Assembly: GCF_028453695.1 (NCBI RefSeq)
Contig: NC_135773.1
Coordinates: forward strand, 9,052,001-9,116,000
Source of the DNA: Augochlora pura
Lineage: Eukaryota; Arthropoda; Insecta; Hymenoptera; Halictidae
Length of the DNA: 64,000 bases
Direction of reading: 5' to 3'
Below, in pieces: positions 35,373 through 46,961 of the stretch. Under the pieces are notes generated by a model, which worked only from the letters and a program-made list of their open reading frames with translations, did not search any database and was not told where the DNA came from. The translations under genes were made by a program, and so were the position numbers. Each line of letters begins with the position of its first letter. The stretch's first letter is position 1.

Positions 35373-36694
35373 TATATTGTTTCTTAAACTTCACCGAGTT
35401 CAACTTATCTCCCCTGCCACGTTACCAAGGACGTTCTACTCTAGACAGCATTGTACGTCCATAAGTCGTCCATTTCACATCCCATTTATGTCCGAACATC
35501 CCAAGTCCGTTTAGAACATATCTTGGACGTCTTTAGGACTTAAATTTCGGGCGTTCTAGAATCATGTATTTTTTCCCAGACAGTATACACAGACAATGTT
35601 AGATGACGTTGTGAGCGTTGTTAATAAAATCCTGTTTAGATCTTTTCAAATAGATATCTTAGTAAAAAGAATAAAAAATCGAACTTTTCGACATTTCTTT
35701 AATTTTATGTAGATACTTAAAAAAAACTGTTAAAAACGTGATCATATAAGTCACAGGACTCAATTTCGCATGCACAAAATGCCCAGTGTTATATAAAATG
35801 AAAATACCGTAGATCAGAAAAAACTATTTCGAAATATTTCTATGTCCAAGTAAATAATGTGAAAACTTCAAAATTCAATAGAAAATAATTGACTAATTGG
35901 TGTACGCGTATGTTCAAATATGTATGCGTGAAACACTTTCAACAATATTGTCAGGTGATAGACTGTTTGAACGCAAGTGCGACGGCTGATATATTTCGCA
36001 AGGTCGAGAAGTCGAGAACTCCACCAGTGGAGTTGCCGCAGTAAATCGAAATGGAACAGGGTCCGCGGAGCTTAGAAGAGGTTAATAGGGGTCTAGGTTC
36101 GGATTGAAAATGACCGGAAGAGGCTAACCGTTCCCAAGGGCCGGTCCTGGTCCACTCGCGCGGCTGCTTCGACCTTATCTAAGGCTTTAACGAGCGCGCG
36201 ATCTATTAGAGATAAGAGGAGTCCGGCCGAAGAATAAATGACGCAGGCGATAATAGCATCGTTCCTCTCTTCATCCGTCTTTGCCCTGCCGTGCGATTGA
36301 TTTCACGCAACTCAAACGATTTCATTCAGTCTCCATTATTTTTTCTTACGCTTTCATTCAATTCTCAACATTTCCTTTGTGAAATCAGGCCTTCGTTTAT
36401 TTATTGTAGAGCTCGCCCCAGATTGCAATGGACACTGTACAGTGCCCCGGTATCGAACGTGCTAAAATTCAAGGACTCGCATACAAGAGGAATCATGTAA
36501 ATTCGAAATAAAAGATGTACTTTTGTAACCTGTGTAAAATGCTAGGAAATAAGAGGTTGAATGTCGACAATCGATTTATGTTTGCATTTCAATCTTTAAA
36601 AAGCATGAAATAAAATAAAGTAAATGAGAAGTGAATAAAAATCGAAATTATAGGAGTAATATTCACACTAAAATTAGTATCTTCGTGACAATAT
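35373..36694. other. Intergenic, repeat-like stretch and GATA-rich patch
   Basis: Positions ~35405-35580 look like a dispersed repeat, with several diverged copies of a GTCC/GGAC-bearing motif. A GC-richer patch at ~36050-36240 has two opposed GATA-factor-like sites (CTTATCT and AGATAAG). No coding sequence is supported. Confidence 0.4.
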
Positions 36695-37074
36695 TCAACC
36701 CTTAGCACTCGGAAAAATTTTTTGATTATACATACCAGCAATTCTGTACAGATGCAAATGTTGCGATTTTACTACATAAAGTCAAGTTGAAATAAAAGTC
36801 ATAAGCCATTTATACTAATTTTTAAACGACGTTATTACAATATTTGCCGCAAGTAACGCATATATTGAATAAATAACTCCAATCGATAGATCAATAAACG
36901 TAAATGAAAAAATTAGCGATCCGTTATTTTAACGAGTTCTGTAATTGATAAGTAAACGATTTTATATTTGTTTATTAATTGTACATGATCATTTTACAGT
37001 ATGAAAAAAGTAGTAAATAAAAAGAAATGTCTTTTTGATATCAATAAATAGTGACATCCGAGTACAAAGTATTA
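36695..37074. mobile_element. Degenerate TTAA-type MITE
   Basis: The left end CAACCCTTAGCACTCGGA (from 36696) and the right end, reverse-complemented, TAATACTTTGTACTCGGA (to ~37074) are diverged copies of the terminal repeat seen intact in the element at 4682-4930. The interior is AT-rich without a frame. Confidence 0.5.
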
Positions 37075-37136
37075 AACTTGTTACAAGAAATATGAAAATT
37101 GGGGTCGCGGTGAACGATCGCGTACACAGGGGTTAA

Positions 37137-37985
37137 CTATCGGTCATCAAGGAAGAATTGGGGAACGGTTGGTGCACGGCTCGGAATCGGTAGAAAAATA
37201 TGAAATATAAAAAAGAAGGAAAGCGTTGGGAGGGAAGGGATGATGGAAACAGCGTCGGAACAAAGAGCGGCTAGAAGTTTTGGTCGGGGCCAAGCAAAAG
37301 TTATTCTTGCCGGGTTCGGTGGCCGTGTTCCCGGCGTTTCGCGGAAAGAGGAAAAGAGCAGCGCTGCCTTTCGTCGCGTCGAAAAGCAGAGAAGAGCGGA
37401 GAGAGTCTTGGCAGCGTAAGCCTCGGAGATATATTGTCCGTTTGAATAACGTTGTAGGTGCTCTTGGGGGCCCACTCCGCGCCGGCAGCGGCCGTTTATT
37501 AAACGAATCAGTGTTATCGCGGTGAGAGAGCCCTCATGAATAAACCATCGAGTGTTTAGGGCGGCGGAAAGGTGGCGTGGCATCGGAGGGGGTTACGGCC
37601 TCGGTAGTAACCGCTTCCACCTTCCCGTGGCCCCCGGCGCGGCGCGGCGCGGCGCGGCAGAGAAAGGGGGCAGGATGTGCAAACTCTAACGGGCTAGGGG
37701 CGGTAAGCTCGCCACGGGGTGCGGCTATATTGTTTTCTTGATGAGCGCGAAACATCCCCCGAATCTCCGCCCGTATACCGGATAATTTTGCGCGTCACCC
37801 GGTGCCGCGGCAACTTTCGCGCCTTGGAAAGCTCACGAGGGCCGGCCGCGATGCATCATCGCCTGCAGTTTCTGCGGGATCACCGTATATCCGACCTGTA
37901 CGAATCTCGAGTGCAGCTACGCAGCTGCGAACTTTCTACTGCCACATTTTTCTATTTAATCGCTTTTTCTCCTGTGTAATTTTCT
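37137..37985. promoter_or_regulatory. CpG-rich island with a (GGCGC)n tract
   Basis: About 850 bases of strongly GC- and CpG-rich sequence in an AT-rich setting, with a GGCGC pentamer run at ~37636-37658. Open frames exist on both strands (up to 148 aa) but overlap each other and look compositional. It may be a promoter or upstream exon of the ETS gene that follows on the plus strand. Confidence 0.4.
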
Positions 37986-40197
37986 GTTAAAAACTGTTGA
38001 GAGACCGCCTGATAACTCCAGTGGCTGCAAGGATGACCGCCGCAAGTCACATGTTTTCACTTCCGACATATTGTCAAATTATGATCACTTCGTATTAGCA
38101 GCGTTTCAAATTGCACCACCTTTTTCTGTCTATAGAATTTGTATTCGCTATGAATTTGTTTATGAATACGTAAATCCTATGTGGAACTGAGAATTCATTT
38201 AGATAATAAATTTCACTTTGCACTATGCAACATACCAGACTCGTTGAGAAGATTGTGAACGTAATCTACAAAATATGGTAGCCAAAACTGGGTCGATGTT
38301 GACATAAAATCGTGATCACTCGAAATTTCTTTTTTGAACTGGATGACTCTATTTTGAAGTGGACTGTCCAAATTTTAATCTTATATTAGTTCTGTTAAAA
38401 AAATTACACAAGAACGCCATTTAAACTCGAGTCGCTGTTGATTTCGCGGTTATTATTTAACCTGCGCTACTTCGTCTTAAAACAGACACTTCTATTTTGG
38501 ATTTGAATTCAATGATATTAAGAAAACTCCATAGCTGGAACATAACTTACAATCTACTTGAAATTTTCAATAAAAATCGAATCATTTTTGTTCAAGTTAA
38601 GAACTGAAATTTTACGATTTCTTGAAGCTGTTCCGAATTTTCTATGGAAGCAAAATGACCCTGTCTCAAAATAAAATGTTCAAATTTTAATTTGAGACCA
38701 ATGGTATGAATTTTTCGATATTTCAAATATTTGTTTCTTCGTTCATTGTGTTTCAATAATTTAATAAAATGTTATATAACTTCTCCTTAGCAGTATCAAT
38801 CTTTTACATATCTTCCGCAAAAGAACAATCTTAAGAAAAGCGAGGATATCGTTAATTTAAAAAAGAACATTCTACAACCATAGTATACATAAATAAATGA
38901 CAATATAACTTGATAAAAATTCCAGAAGGATGTAGTATCGTTAAACATACAATATTATGAAAAGTTGTTGATTTAGAAAAAAACTTTAAATTCTGCTTCT
39001 TCAATAATCGAAGACCAATTAAAAAAAAGACTGTCAAGATTTTTCAATACATTATGCAAGTACTACAAGATTTAGATATTCTTTATAAAAAAACGATTTC
39101 GAATTTCGACTTCGGTTCTATTTATCAGACAGATCGATGTGTTTGTTTCGTCGCCAACAATATTGTCGTTCCACTTGATGTTTACTTGATGCATTGATTA
39201 TACTACTGCTTAGACAGTGAACAAAGTCCGGCGACCAGTTGAATTAATTTATAATACAACAAACGTGTGGAAGAAAATGTATGACTTAAACAAATTTGTC
39301 GAACAACGGCCATATTTGATTTTTATTTATTACGAGAAGAAGCAACGTATAATAGTCTCGTCGATGGCAATAAAAGAGATAAAAAGCAAGACAATGGAAG
39401 CACCAAAAATAGTATAAACTGGTTGGTTGACTTGCATAACCTGGCATTGGCCCTCGTAGCAGGGAGAGTGGGTGAAGCTGGAGGTACAGTCGCATACCGT
39501 ATTGAGGTGTAAAGGTATTCCTTCCACGGGGGTTGGAGTGGGGGCGATAAGGGCTGAAATCACCGGGGGCAAAGGTCGCTCAGTTACACTCTGTCCACCG
39601 TCCGGTACGTTTTATTCCGGGGATATCTTCGTTTTATCGGACCCGGTAATCAAAATTTGTGCGTCTACATTCGTGCGTGGGTCAAATTGATAATGGTGTG
39701 ACCTCCTACTAAATCTAGCGGGATCGCTTTTAGCGCACGATCGAAGATCTTTGGAAGATCACGCGGGAAACATTGCAAGAATAATTGTTCACGAATGATC
39801 GAACGGTAAAAACAATTCTCCACGTTGCGGTCGTGCTGAACGTTGCAACTGTTTACGCACGACAGGATTCGAGTGCGATTAGATAATTTTAATCAAAGGA
39901 GACAAGTTTCGGCAGTGAACACTGAACTGTTTGTGTTCTGTCTACTGGATAAAGGTTTAAATCGTTTCTACAGGCAATGCTTGTCATAATCGTTGATCGT
40001 TTGGAAATGAATACTTGAAAAGTTAAACTGAGAAAGGAGCTCTGTACAATTAAAATGTAATGTAAAAGTGAAAATGCAAATGCTCGGGAACGAAGCAAAT
40101 GTCATTGGCAATTACAGTATTGTACACGTGCTCGATGATCGCAAGGAGGTTGACGATGGGCCCGTCAACCACCGTTGATCATACGGTGAAGGATTAG
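37986..40197. other. Presumed upstream or intronic region of the ETS gene
   Basis: AT-rich except for an unexplained GC-rich patch at about 39430-39640, open in frames on both strands. No exon could be assigned with confidence. Confidence 0.4.
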
Positions 40198-42468
40198 GCT
40201 TACAACACCTTCTTCCGTCACGTAATGTGGAGGATTCAAACGCATCCGCTGCATCTTCAGCAGGATACCAGATTCCACCCTTCGGCAGCTGCCATTCTAT
40301 ACAACGGTAGTTACTATTTCAAACTTAATTTAGCACTACCGGGTATTAAAGGCGACTAATATTCGATGATTTACAAGAATAATAAGACTAAACGTCGTTT
40401 AAACTTCTAGATATTTTTATTGTAACATATCCTCCATTTAAGAAATTTAATCAATTAGCGTCTCTACAATTTTAACGGATTTCAAATAAAAATTGCGAAA
40501 CTGGTCAGATTGACCGTCATGGCAGGTTTAGTGTTAATAGATTGTTCCATCAACTTTTGTGCATTTCAGCAGAAATAATTGCTATGCGAGAATTCGATAC
40601 AATTGAATTCAGGTAAATTAGTCGTAGTTAATTTTCGGTTTCCTTAAAAAATCAGTTTTATTTAATATTAAAATAATGATAACTTCGTAATCTCCGAACA
40701 TAATGGTCTGTCATCAGACACTGCTAAGTATCTACTTGTATGTAAAAAATAGCAAGCTACATAGATTACTGCATTAATACTGGAACTACCGAGTCCTAAT
40801 CGCAATTATTGTATATTGTTTTATAATAATGAGAATATTTGATTTATTTGAACTTTATAGGATTTCTATCATATTAGATGCTTGAATAAAGAAGTTTATC
40901 TAAGAATTTTTCATGTAAGCTTTTTTATAATATTAGGGAAAGAAAAAATCAGAGACCAGTATTTTGACTGATTTGGTACTGCTAGTGTTAAATATGCATC
41001 AATGCACTGAAGAAATCATGATTGACTTTCACAACTTTATCCATATTTCAAAACCGTAAAAATGCGACTCAAACATTTCTCTCTAGGACTATTAGTAACA
41101 ATAAACATCGCAATGTGACAATTTTAAATAAGATACTGCACATCTTCCAACCCTATTTGTGTTGCATACATCCTATTTGGTCACAACAAAACTGGTCAGA
41201 AATGCAAAATAATCAAATCTTATGTCCATCACCGAAAACAAACTAAACGAATCGATGTAGTTAGTAACAAAAAATAAGATAGAGTTGAAACAAATAATTG
41301 TTTACAAACGTTCTAGCCACTGTTGAACAGTCTCCCCTTCTGTCCCATCGCTAGCCCTTTCATCGCTCCTGTCTGCGGATCGACCTCGCCTTCGTGCCGA
41401 GACAAATTCGGCGGAGTCGGTGCATGCGTATCTCTGCTTCCTGTTCGCAGAGAGGTTCAGCCTCCTGCAACGGACTTGCTCGCTGATTGGATCGACAGCT
41501 GGAGCCGGTGGTTCCGGGGCGGTCGGGGGCGGACAGGTCCAACTCTGGCAATTCCTGTTGGAGCTGCTCGCGGATTCGTCAAATTCCACCTGCATCGCGT
41601 GGGAGGGCTCGAACGGGGAGTTCAAGCTTACCGATCCGGACGAGGTTGCGCGCAGATGGGGAGAACGGAAGAGCAAGCCAAACATGAACTACGACAAACT
41701 GTCGCGGGCACTCAGGTAAACCGAAAAGATCATAACTAGACTCTAACCAGTGTGGCCTAGTTCATTTTTTAACTGAATGCATCCTTGAGACTCAGAAGTC
41801 TAACAATTTAAGTAATCTAGCAGACAAGTGAACAATATTTATAATTCATAATAATTGATTGATCATCCCAACTAGTTATACAAAAATTTAAAAACTATAG
41901 ACTCTAATCTTAAAACGAGCTGATTACTCACACAGGAAAATGTTAAGAAGCATTTTAAAACATTGTCTACCTGATTCATACAAGATAGTGTCAGCAGACA
42001 ATATCATTTTGAATGATTGCTCAGATTAAAGATGTCTATACAATATTAGTTGAGGGAGAACTTTTCATAAGTCTTCAATGATGTTCTAATCAAATAACTT
42101 TTTCATAATGTATCATGACGGTTGAAAATGTTCGTTAATAAGAAGATTTATGACGTTACAGGTACTACTACGACAAAAATATAATGACGAAGGTCCACGG
42201 GAAGCGTTACGCCTACAAATTCGATTTTCACGGACTAATGATGGCCTGTCAAGCGCAGGCTGGTGTTACATTAGAATCGTCGCCAACGAGCCGAGGTACA
42301 GGCGCAAATTGTCATCCTCATCATTCGCATCACACTCACCACTTGTATCCAACAGGAGCATCGGGTTCGCAACATCCTACGGTACCCGTACCTCCATCGG
42401 CTCCACCGCAACCACCGCCACCCCCGCATTATTGTTGGCCTTATCACCGATACTCTCCGCCTACGTAA
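40198..42468 (+). CDS. Ets65A: ETS-domain transcription factor, FLI/ERG class (Ets65A / D-ETS-3-like), C-terminal exons
   Basis: Sequence-specific nuclear DNA-binding protein that recognises GGAA cores. The ETS domain is split over 41499-41715 and 42162-42468 and is near-identical in style to vertebrate ERG/FLI1: LWQFLLELLADSSNS, FKLTDPDEVARRWGERKSK, MNYDKLSRALRYYYDKNIM and KRYAYKFDFHGL. The recognition helix residues RALRYYYD are intact. The tail is short, rich in His and Pro, and ends YHRYSPPT. An upstream exon at 40198-40306 is inferred: its donor phase (one base) fits the acceptor at 41499, and its reading (HPLHLQQDTRFHPSAAAIL) is open. It contains an in-frame ATG at 40225 that could start a short isoform. 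No PNT domain is visible, so earlier exons may exist farther left. The 5' end is therefore uncertain. Confidence 0.85.
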
Positions 42469-42754
42469 CATAAGATACCGATCGCGGTTAAGCATCTTTT
42501 GCAAAACGGAGATAGATCTGATGTATTGGTATTAGACCGCCGTGCAAATACCGTTTACAAGGCTTTTGTTACATGAAGAGGAAATAATCTTTGCTAAAAC
42601 CGTTGTTATAAATGCGAAAGTTTGCTGTTGTAAAATGCAATTTGAATGAATAAGTTTTCGTAAATTCGGACGATCTTTGCTTCTTTTTATAACAAGCACA
42701 CGGGCTGCGAGTTTATTGATTTATAATGTTAAGGAAAATTGGAATGGTGCGACG

Positions 42755-42760
42755 AATAAA
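42755..42760 (+). terminator. Polyadenylation signal AATAAA, ETS gene
   Basis: AATAAA about 290 bases after the stop codon of the ETS factor. Confidence 0.45.
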
Positions 42761-43427
42761 TGAGATTTTACTGTCTATAATATGTTTATAATAAGGTCTA
42801 TAATGTGGTTGCAAATCGTTGCAACTGTAACTTCGACTACCATTCTAAAAACAAAGTTATCTAGAGAATGACACTCTTTAATCCTACGGTGATCGTTCTT
42901 TGATATTATGAAAAGAAAAATAGTTAATCCTGTTAATGCCATACGGAACAATCGTAATTCGTAAATTAAAATATTTATACCTCTTCTTTATAAAACTAAA
43001 ATCGCTGTAAATAAATTGCACTGTTTTGACGGATAAAGTGGTAATATAGTTATCCTCGCTAAATATTCTCAATAAATGTACTGTACAGTTTATAAGCGAA
43101 GTGTTTACTTTGTAATTATTTCAATAAATAATTGAAGGAGTATGATGAATAAAAATTTATTGAAAAATATATATTAATGCATTTCTTGTTTTTTGAAATT
43201 TCCTTCACATGTGCAACAACAGGATTATGATTATTATTAAAAATATTTACATTAAATTTTTAAGTGAAAAAAATTCATAGATACCATCCTTACCGATATT
43301 CGAAAAATTTGGATATTTCATCGATGTTCGTAAAGCGTCACATAGGCGTCACTGCTTGTTAATTACGTGACCAATCAGAAGTGTCACAGAGTACAAGCAA
43401 AGGACCGCGTGCTCAATGGGTGCCATA
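42761..43427. other. Intergenic, no gene seen
   Basis: AT-rich gap between the ETS 3' end and the RpS12 promoter. Confidence 0.6.
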
Positions 43428-43448
43428 TCTCTTTCTTCGTGAGAAAAG
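43428..43448 (+). promoter_or_regulatory. RpS12 oligopyrimidine start region and non-coding exon 1
   Basis: TCTCTTTCTTC at 43428-43438 fits the 5'-terminal oligopyrimidine tract of ribosomal protein mRNAs. The short exon ends at a donor (GAGAAAAG then GTAAAT at 43449), and an acceptor (TTATTTCAG) precedes the exon with the ATG at 43583. The exact start base is inferred. Confidence 0.6.
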
Positions 43449-43602
43449 GTAAATGGAAGCACGTCGCATGGCAATGCATTAAAAATCCGGATATTGTACT
43501 GCCATCGACAATTATTTTCTGTGAAAAAGTCTCAATATGTGAGACGGAAAGCATAATCATTAACATTTTCTTGTTATTTCAGCTTCCCGGTACTTCAGAA
43601 AC

Positions 43603-44682
43603 ATGTCGGACGTAGAGAAGTAAGTACGTTGTCTACAATTATGATCAACACGTTTTTTCTTGACTAGAAGAAGTGTTTTTTATAAAAACCATAGATTTCA
43701 TTTTATGAAAAATCTGTACTAACTTTGCTACAAAAATTAAACTAGTTTCGAAAGCTCGGAAACGTTCCGGGAAATTAGTACATAACCTTCAGGATTCATA
43801 TGTCAATTACTGAATACTGTATTTACAAGCAATATAGTACAGGACATAAATATTTTGTTTCTTTTTTATAGTGACGATGCTCCAGCGACGATTTCAACGG
43901 GAGGCTTACTCGATGTAAACTCAGCCCTCCAAGAGGTTCTTAAAAATGCTTTGATTCATGATGGAGTTGTTCATGGCCTTCATGAGGCAGCCAAAGCTTT
44001 GGACAAGTATGTTTCATAAACCTTATTATGCTACCAATACTTATTAGTTAGAAATTTTTTGTGATGATACATACAGGTTCCCTCTTCTGAGATGAACCCG
44101 TTACAAAAAATCTTAACAGTGCTGTCTATAACCTTATCTGAATTGAAAATAAGCTATTACTACAAGTGTTTATTAAAAAATCAAATTGTTATTTGAATGC
44201 TATATCTTTTATTTCAGGAGACAAGCTATGCTGTGTATCTTAGCTGAAAATTGCGATGAACCCATATACAAAAAACTTGTTCAAGCATTGTGCAATGAAC
44301 ATCAGATCCCATTAATTAAGGTAGATAATAATAAAAAACTGGGTGAATGGGCTGGACTATGCAAAATCGACAGTGCTGGTAAAGCTAGGAAAGTTGTCGG
44401 GTGCTCCTGTGTTGTTATAAAGGTATAAATACTTGATAAAGTGAATTATAATTTTTGATTATGGCAAATGATGATACCATAGGCTCCCTCTACTGAGAGA
44501 ACCCAAATAAATATTACCATGCTGTCATGCCTTTCTGACCTTAATGACGATTTTGATACTTTTATAGTTTTTCAAAAATGTGTCATATTAACTGGTGTAT
44601 TTTCTAATTTTAGGACTTTGGAGAAGACACTCCTGCAAAGGATGTTGTGATGGAATATTTCAAACAAAGTTCTGTACACTGA
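43603..44682 (+). CDS. RpS12: 40S ribosomal protein S12
   Basis: Small-subunit ribosomal protein eS12 of the cytosolic ribosome. Four coding exons, 43603-43619, 43872-44006, 44218-44422 and 44614-44682, give 141 aa in phase (human 132). The first exon carries only five codons and two bases (MSDVE). The core reads ALQEVLKNALIHDGVVHGLH, RQAMLCILAENCDEPIYKKL, NEHQIPLIKVDNNKKLGEW and ARKVVGCSCVVIKDFGED, matching the conserved eS12 sequence. Two introns host C/D-box RNAs. A polyadenylation signal AATAAA follows at 44693. Confidence 0.97.
44057..44146 (+). ncRNA. C/D-box snoRNA in RpS12 intron (copy 1)
   Basis: C box GTGATGA at 44061, D' box CTGA at 44087, C'-like GATGAAC at 44091, D box CTGA at 44138. 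The element before D' is AGGTTCCCTCT, complementary to the 18S rRNA segment AGAGGGAGCCT with one G-U pair. It would place the methylation on the first G of GGG by the plus-five rule. Box order, size and intronic position in a ribosomal protein gene support the call. Ends are approximate; the terminal stem is weak. Confidence 0.75.
44463..44543 (+). ncRNA. C/D-box snoRNA in RpS12 intron (copy 2), SNORD100-like
   Basis: C box ATGATGA at 44468, D' box CTGA at 44493, D box CTGA at 44535. The guide before D' is AGGCTCCCTCT, a perfect 11-base complement of AGAGGGAGCCT in 18S rRNA. The fifth base from D' pairs with the first G of GGG. From memory, human RPS12 hosts SNORD100, assigned to 18S G436 in this segment, so host and target both appear conserved. 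It resembles copy 1 along its length. Confidence 0.8.
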
Positions 44683-44692
44683 GACTCTTTTT

Positions 44693-44698
44693 AATAAA
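44693..44698 (+). terminator. Polyadenylation signal AATAAA of RpS12
   Basis: AATAAA lies 11 bases after the RpS12 stop, giving a very short 3' UTR as is common for ribosomal protein genes. Confidence 0.75.
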
Positions 44699-44903
44699 AT
44701 ATTCTACATAATATTGTACGTACTGTTCGTTCAATCCATATTTATTTTTATTTATAGAATATATTAAAATGAATACCGAATAACATTTTAAAAACTGATT
44801 TCCTTTTCTTAAGCTGGAAACTAACTTAAAAATTAAATTTTTGTTAGTGTACATACCAAAAACACAGCTACAGATATTGAACATACTGTATGCCCTATTT
44901 TGA

Positions 44904-46961
44904 TTAATTCTGCTGTTTACATTCTTCGTGTTTCGTAATTTTATCACAAATAACTTTATGTTTTGTCCAGTCTTTTACTTGGCATTCTCTAGGATAATTA
45001 TTCAATTAAAATATCTGGTAATGTTTTAGACTCCATTTTGTTTCTCAAAAGAAGACACGTATTGTACGTTATAATAGCTTTCCACCTCACAGCAATTTCG
45101 GAACATATGATTAAAGTTGGGTGGATAGCCATTGTGATAGTCAGTGAATACAAAGCTTTTTCTTTCGAAGAACTATAACATAAATGAAGTGTTCATTACC
45201 TCCCGCAATACCAAGCTGATTTACATTTGGAACAACGTTTTTGAGACACTCCTTGACACAAAAAGCATTCTTTCATCTCAATAGAATCCAATTTATCCAA
45301 ATCGTAAGCGTCGCTTAAAATCTGCGCTGCACTTTTAACGTCTTCTGTATTCGTTGTGAATAGAAATTTTGCCTGACGTTTTGCCAATTTTTTCCATTTC
45401 TTATGGTATTTTTCTAAGAGCGATGCTTGTATCTGTTAACAATTTCGTTTGATTGATTGAAAACGATTTTGTTATCATTATTAAATTTTGAATTAACTGC
45501 GGCTGACCTGTAGCATAACTTCAACGTTTGGGGGTCGCGGTGCTTTAGACTGCGCTGATGATACACTTACGCAACTCAACCATCTTTTTAGATCCAGCAA
45601 AGGTGAAATTTGATCTAGTACAGTTTCATGTAGATATTTCTGCAACTAATTTTTAGAACAATTGGTATACTATCAACTATTCAAATTTCATTTTCACGTA
45701 GTACTACCTTCATCAAATGAGTTAATCTGTATTCTGTAAGTTCGTAATATGGCGCACTTTTTGGATTTAGCAGTAATTCTCTTAAACCAATCCAAACTTG
45801 TCCTTCGATTTTCGATACTTTTTCTTCTTCACCAGACTTAATTTTTTTCCAGGAACCATCGTATACCATATTTTCACCTGAGAATTTATGGTTTTATCGA
45901 AATCGTTATTTCGATTCTCCTCATGCAATATATAGGTTTAAATACCGTCATCATTTGTTTTTATCCACGGACGATTTTCAATTAGATCAACTAGCAGATA
46001 TGGTACGTCGTGTGTAGACAGCATACGGGATAAAATGGAAAGCGGCAAATTATCTGAGAATTCTGCTAAATAACGAAGAATCGAAATACATCGCATACCG
46101 ATATCAAACTTCAGTTCTTTTTTTCTTTCTAGTATTTCTTCGATGCAAGAACTAATAAATAGCGAATATGAGTACAGAATCTGATTACATGATTTAATAA
46201 TTCATAATGACTTACTTAGGTTTTTTCACATTTTCGTAAACTTCATTAGCCAGGGGGGACACAATTTCGTAAACACATGTAATCGCGTAATCGACAAGAT
46301 CGAGAGCCGTGTCTTCAATAGTTTCTGTACTTTCACAATGAAATAATACACTCTCCAGTAACGAGACAGCCAAATCTTCGTGATAAAGTACAGTGAAAAA
46401 CATAAATGTATTTTGTGGTTCAGAATTTATTTGTAGCAAAAGGGGAAATACTTTGTGTTTCCACAAATGGATTTGGATTGCTTCGTATATAAGAATCGGA
46501 ATCTACAATATTATGACGATATTTGTAATTTATTTTTGGAAAAAAGAGCAGTTAAAAAAGGTTTATAATCATACTAACTGTCCATTTCACTTTTATATTA
46601 CAAATATTTAGTAATGGGAATGAGATGAACAATTGTTACGACTATGCCATTGCCATTATGTAAATCACAAAAGCAAATATTTGATGTACCTTCTTGTAAG
46701 AAACAAATAATTCTTTAACGCTCTCTTCTCTTAACGTGTTAACTTCAAGAACGCTCTGTTGATTTAATAACATCAATCTTTTATGAAATTCGTACCAACT
46801 AAAAATGACGATAAGATACATGTAGAAATAATAGCTATTTTTAACGGATTGCACAGAATTTACCCTTTAGTTCCAATATCTTCAAGCTGTGATGTTTGTA
46901 AACTTTGTATATAAGTTTCGATTTCCCATGGTGTAATTATACATTCTCTGAGGCTTGACAT
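44904..46961 (-). CDS. ZMYND10: Zinc finger MYND domain-containing protein 10 (dynein arm assembly factor)
   Basis: Cytoplasmic factor needed to pre-assemble axonemal dynein arms; in insects expected in sperm and ciliated sensory neurons. Eight minus-strand exons, 46961-46864, 46798-46690, 46502-46216, 46151-45946, 45877-45708, 45645-45508, 45432-45200 and 44988-44904, keep phase and give 441 aa (human 440). Family motifs include LWKHKVFPLLLQI, PQNTFMFFTVLYHE, TIEDTALDLVDY, LSILSRMLSTHDVPYLLV and KIEGQVWIGLRELLL. The C-terminal MYND finger is complete: CFLCQGVSQKRCSKCKSAWY, then CGRECQVKDWTKHKVIC. The last exon is recognised because it restores the final Cys and His residues after a 211-base intron. 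It ends tail-to-tail with RpS12, about 220 bases apart. Confidence 0.95.

Noticed and set aside
37137..37583. 148-aa minus-strand frame in the CpG island
   Set aside because: Overlaps open frames on the other strand, is composition-driven and has no domain.
43620..43871. Possible H/ACA snoRNA in RpS12 intron 2
   Set aside because: An ACA-like trinucleotide exists, but I could not see two convincing hairpins with a hinge box.
45100..45180. Alternative last exon of ZMYND10 just after exon 7
   Set aside because: It reads in phase but breaks the MYND finger; the exon at 44988-44904 restores the missing Cys and His residues.
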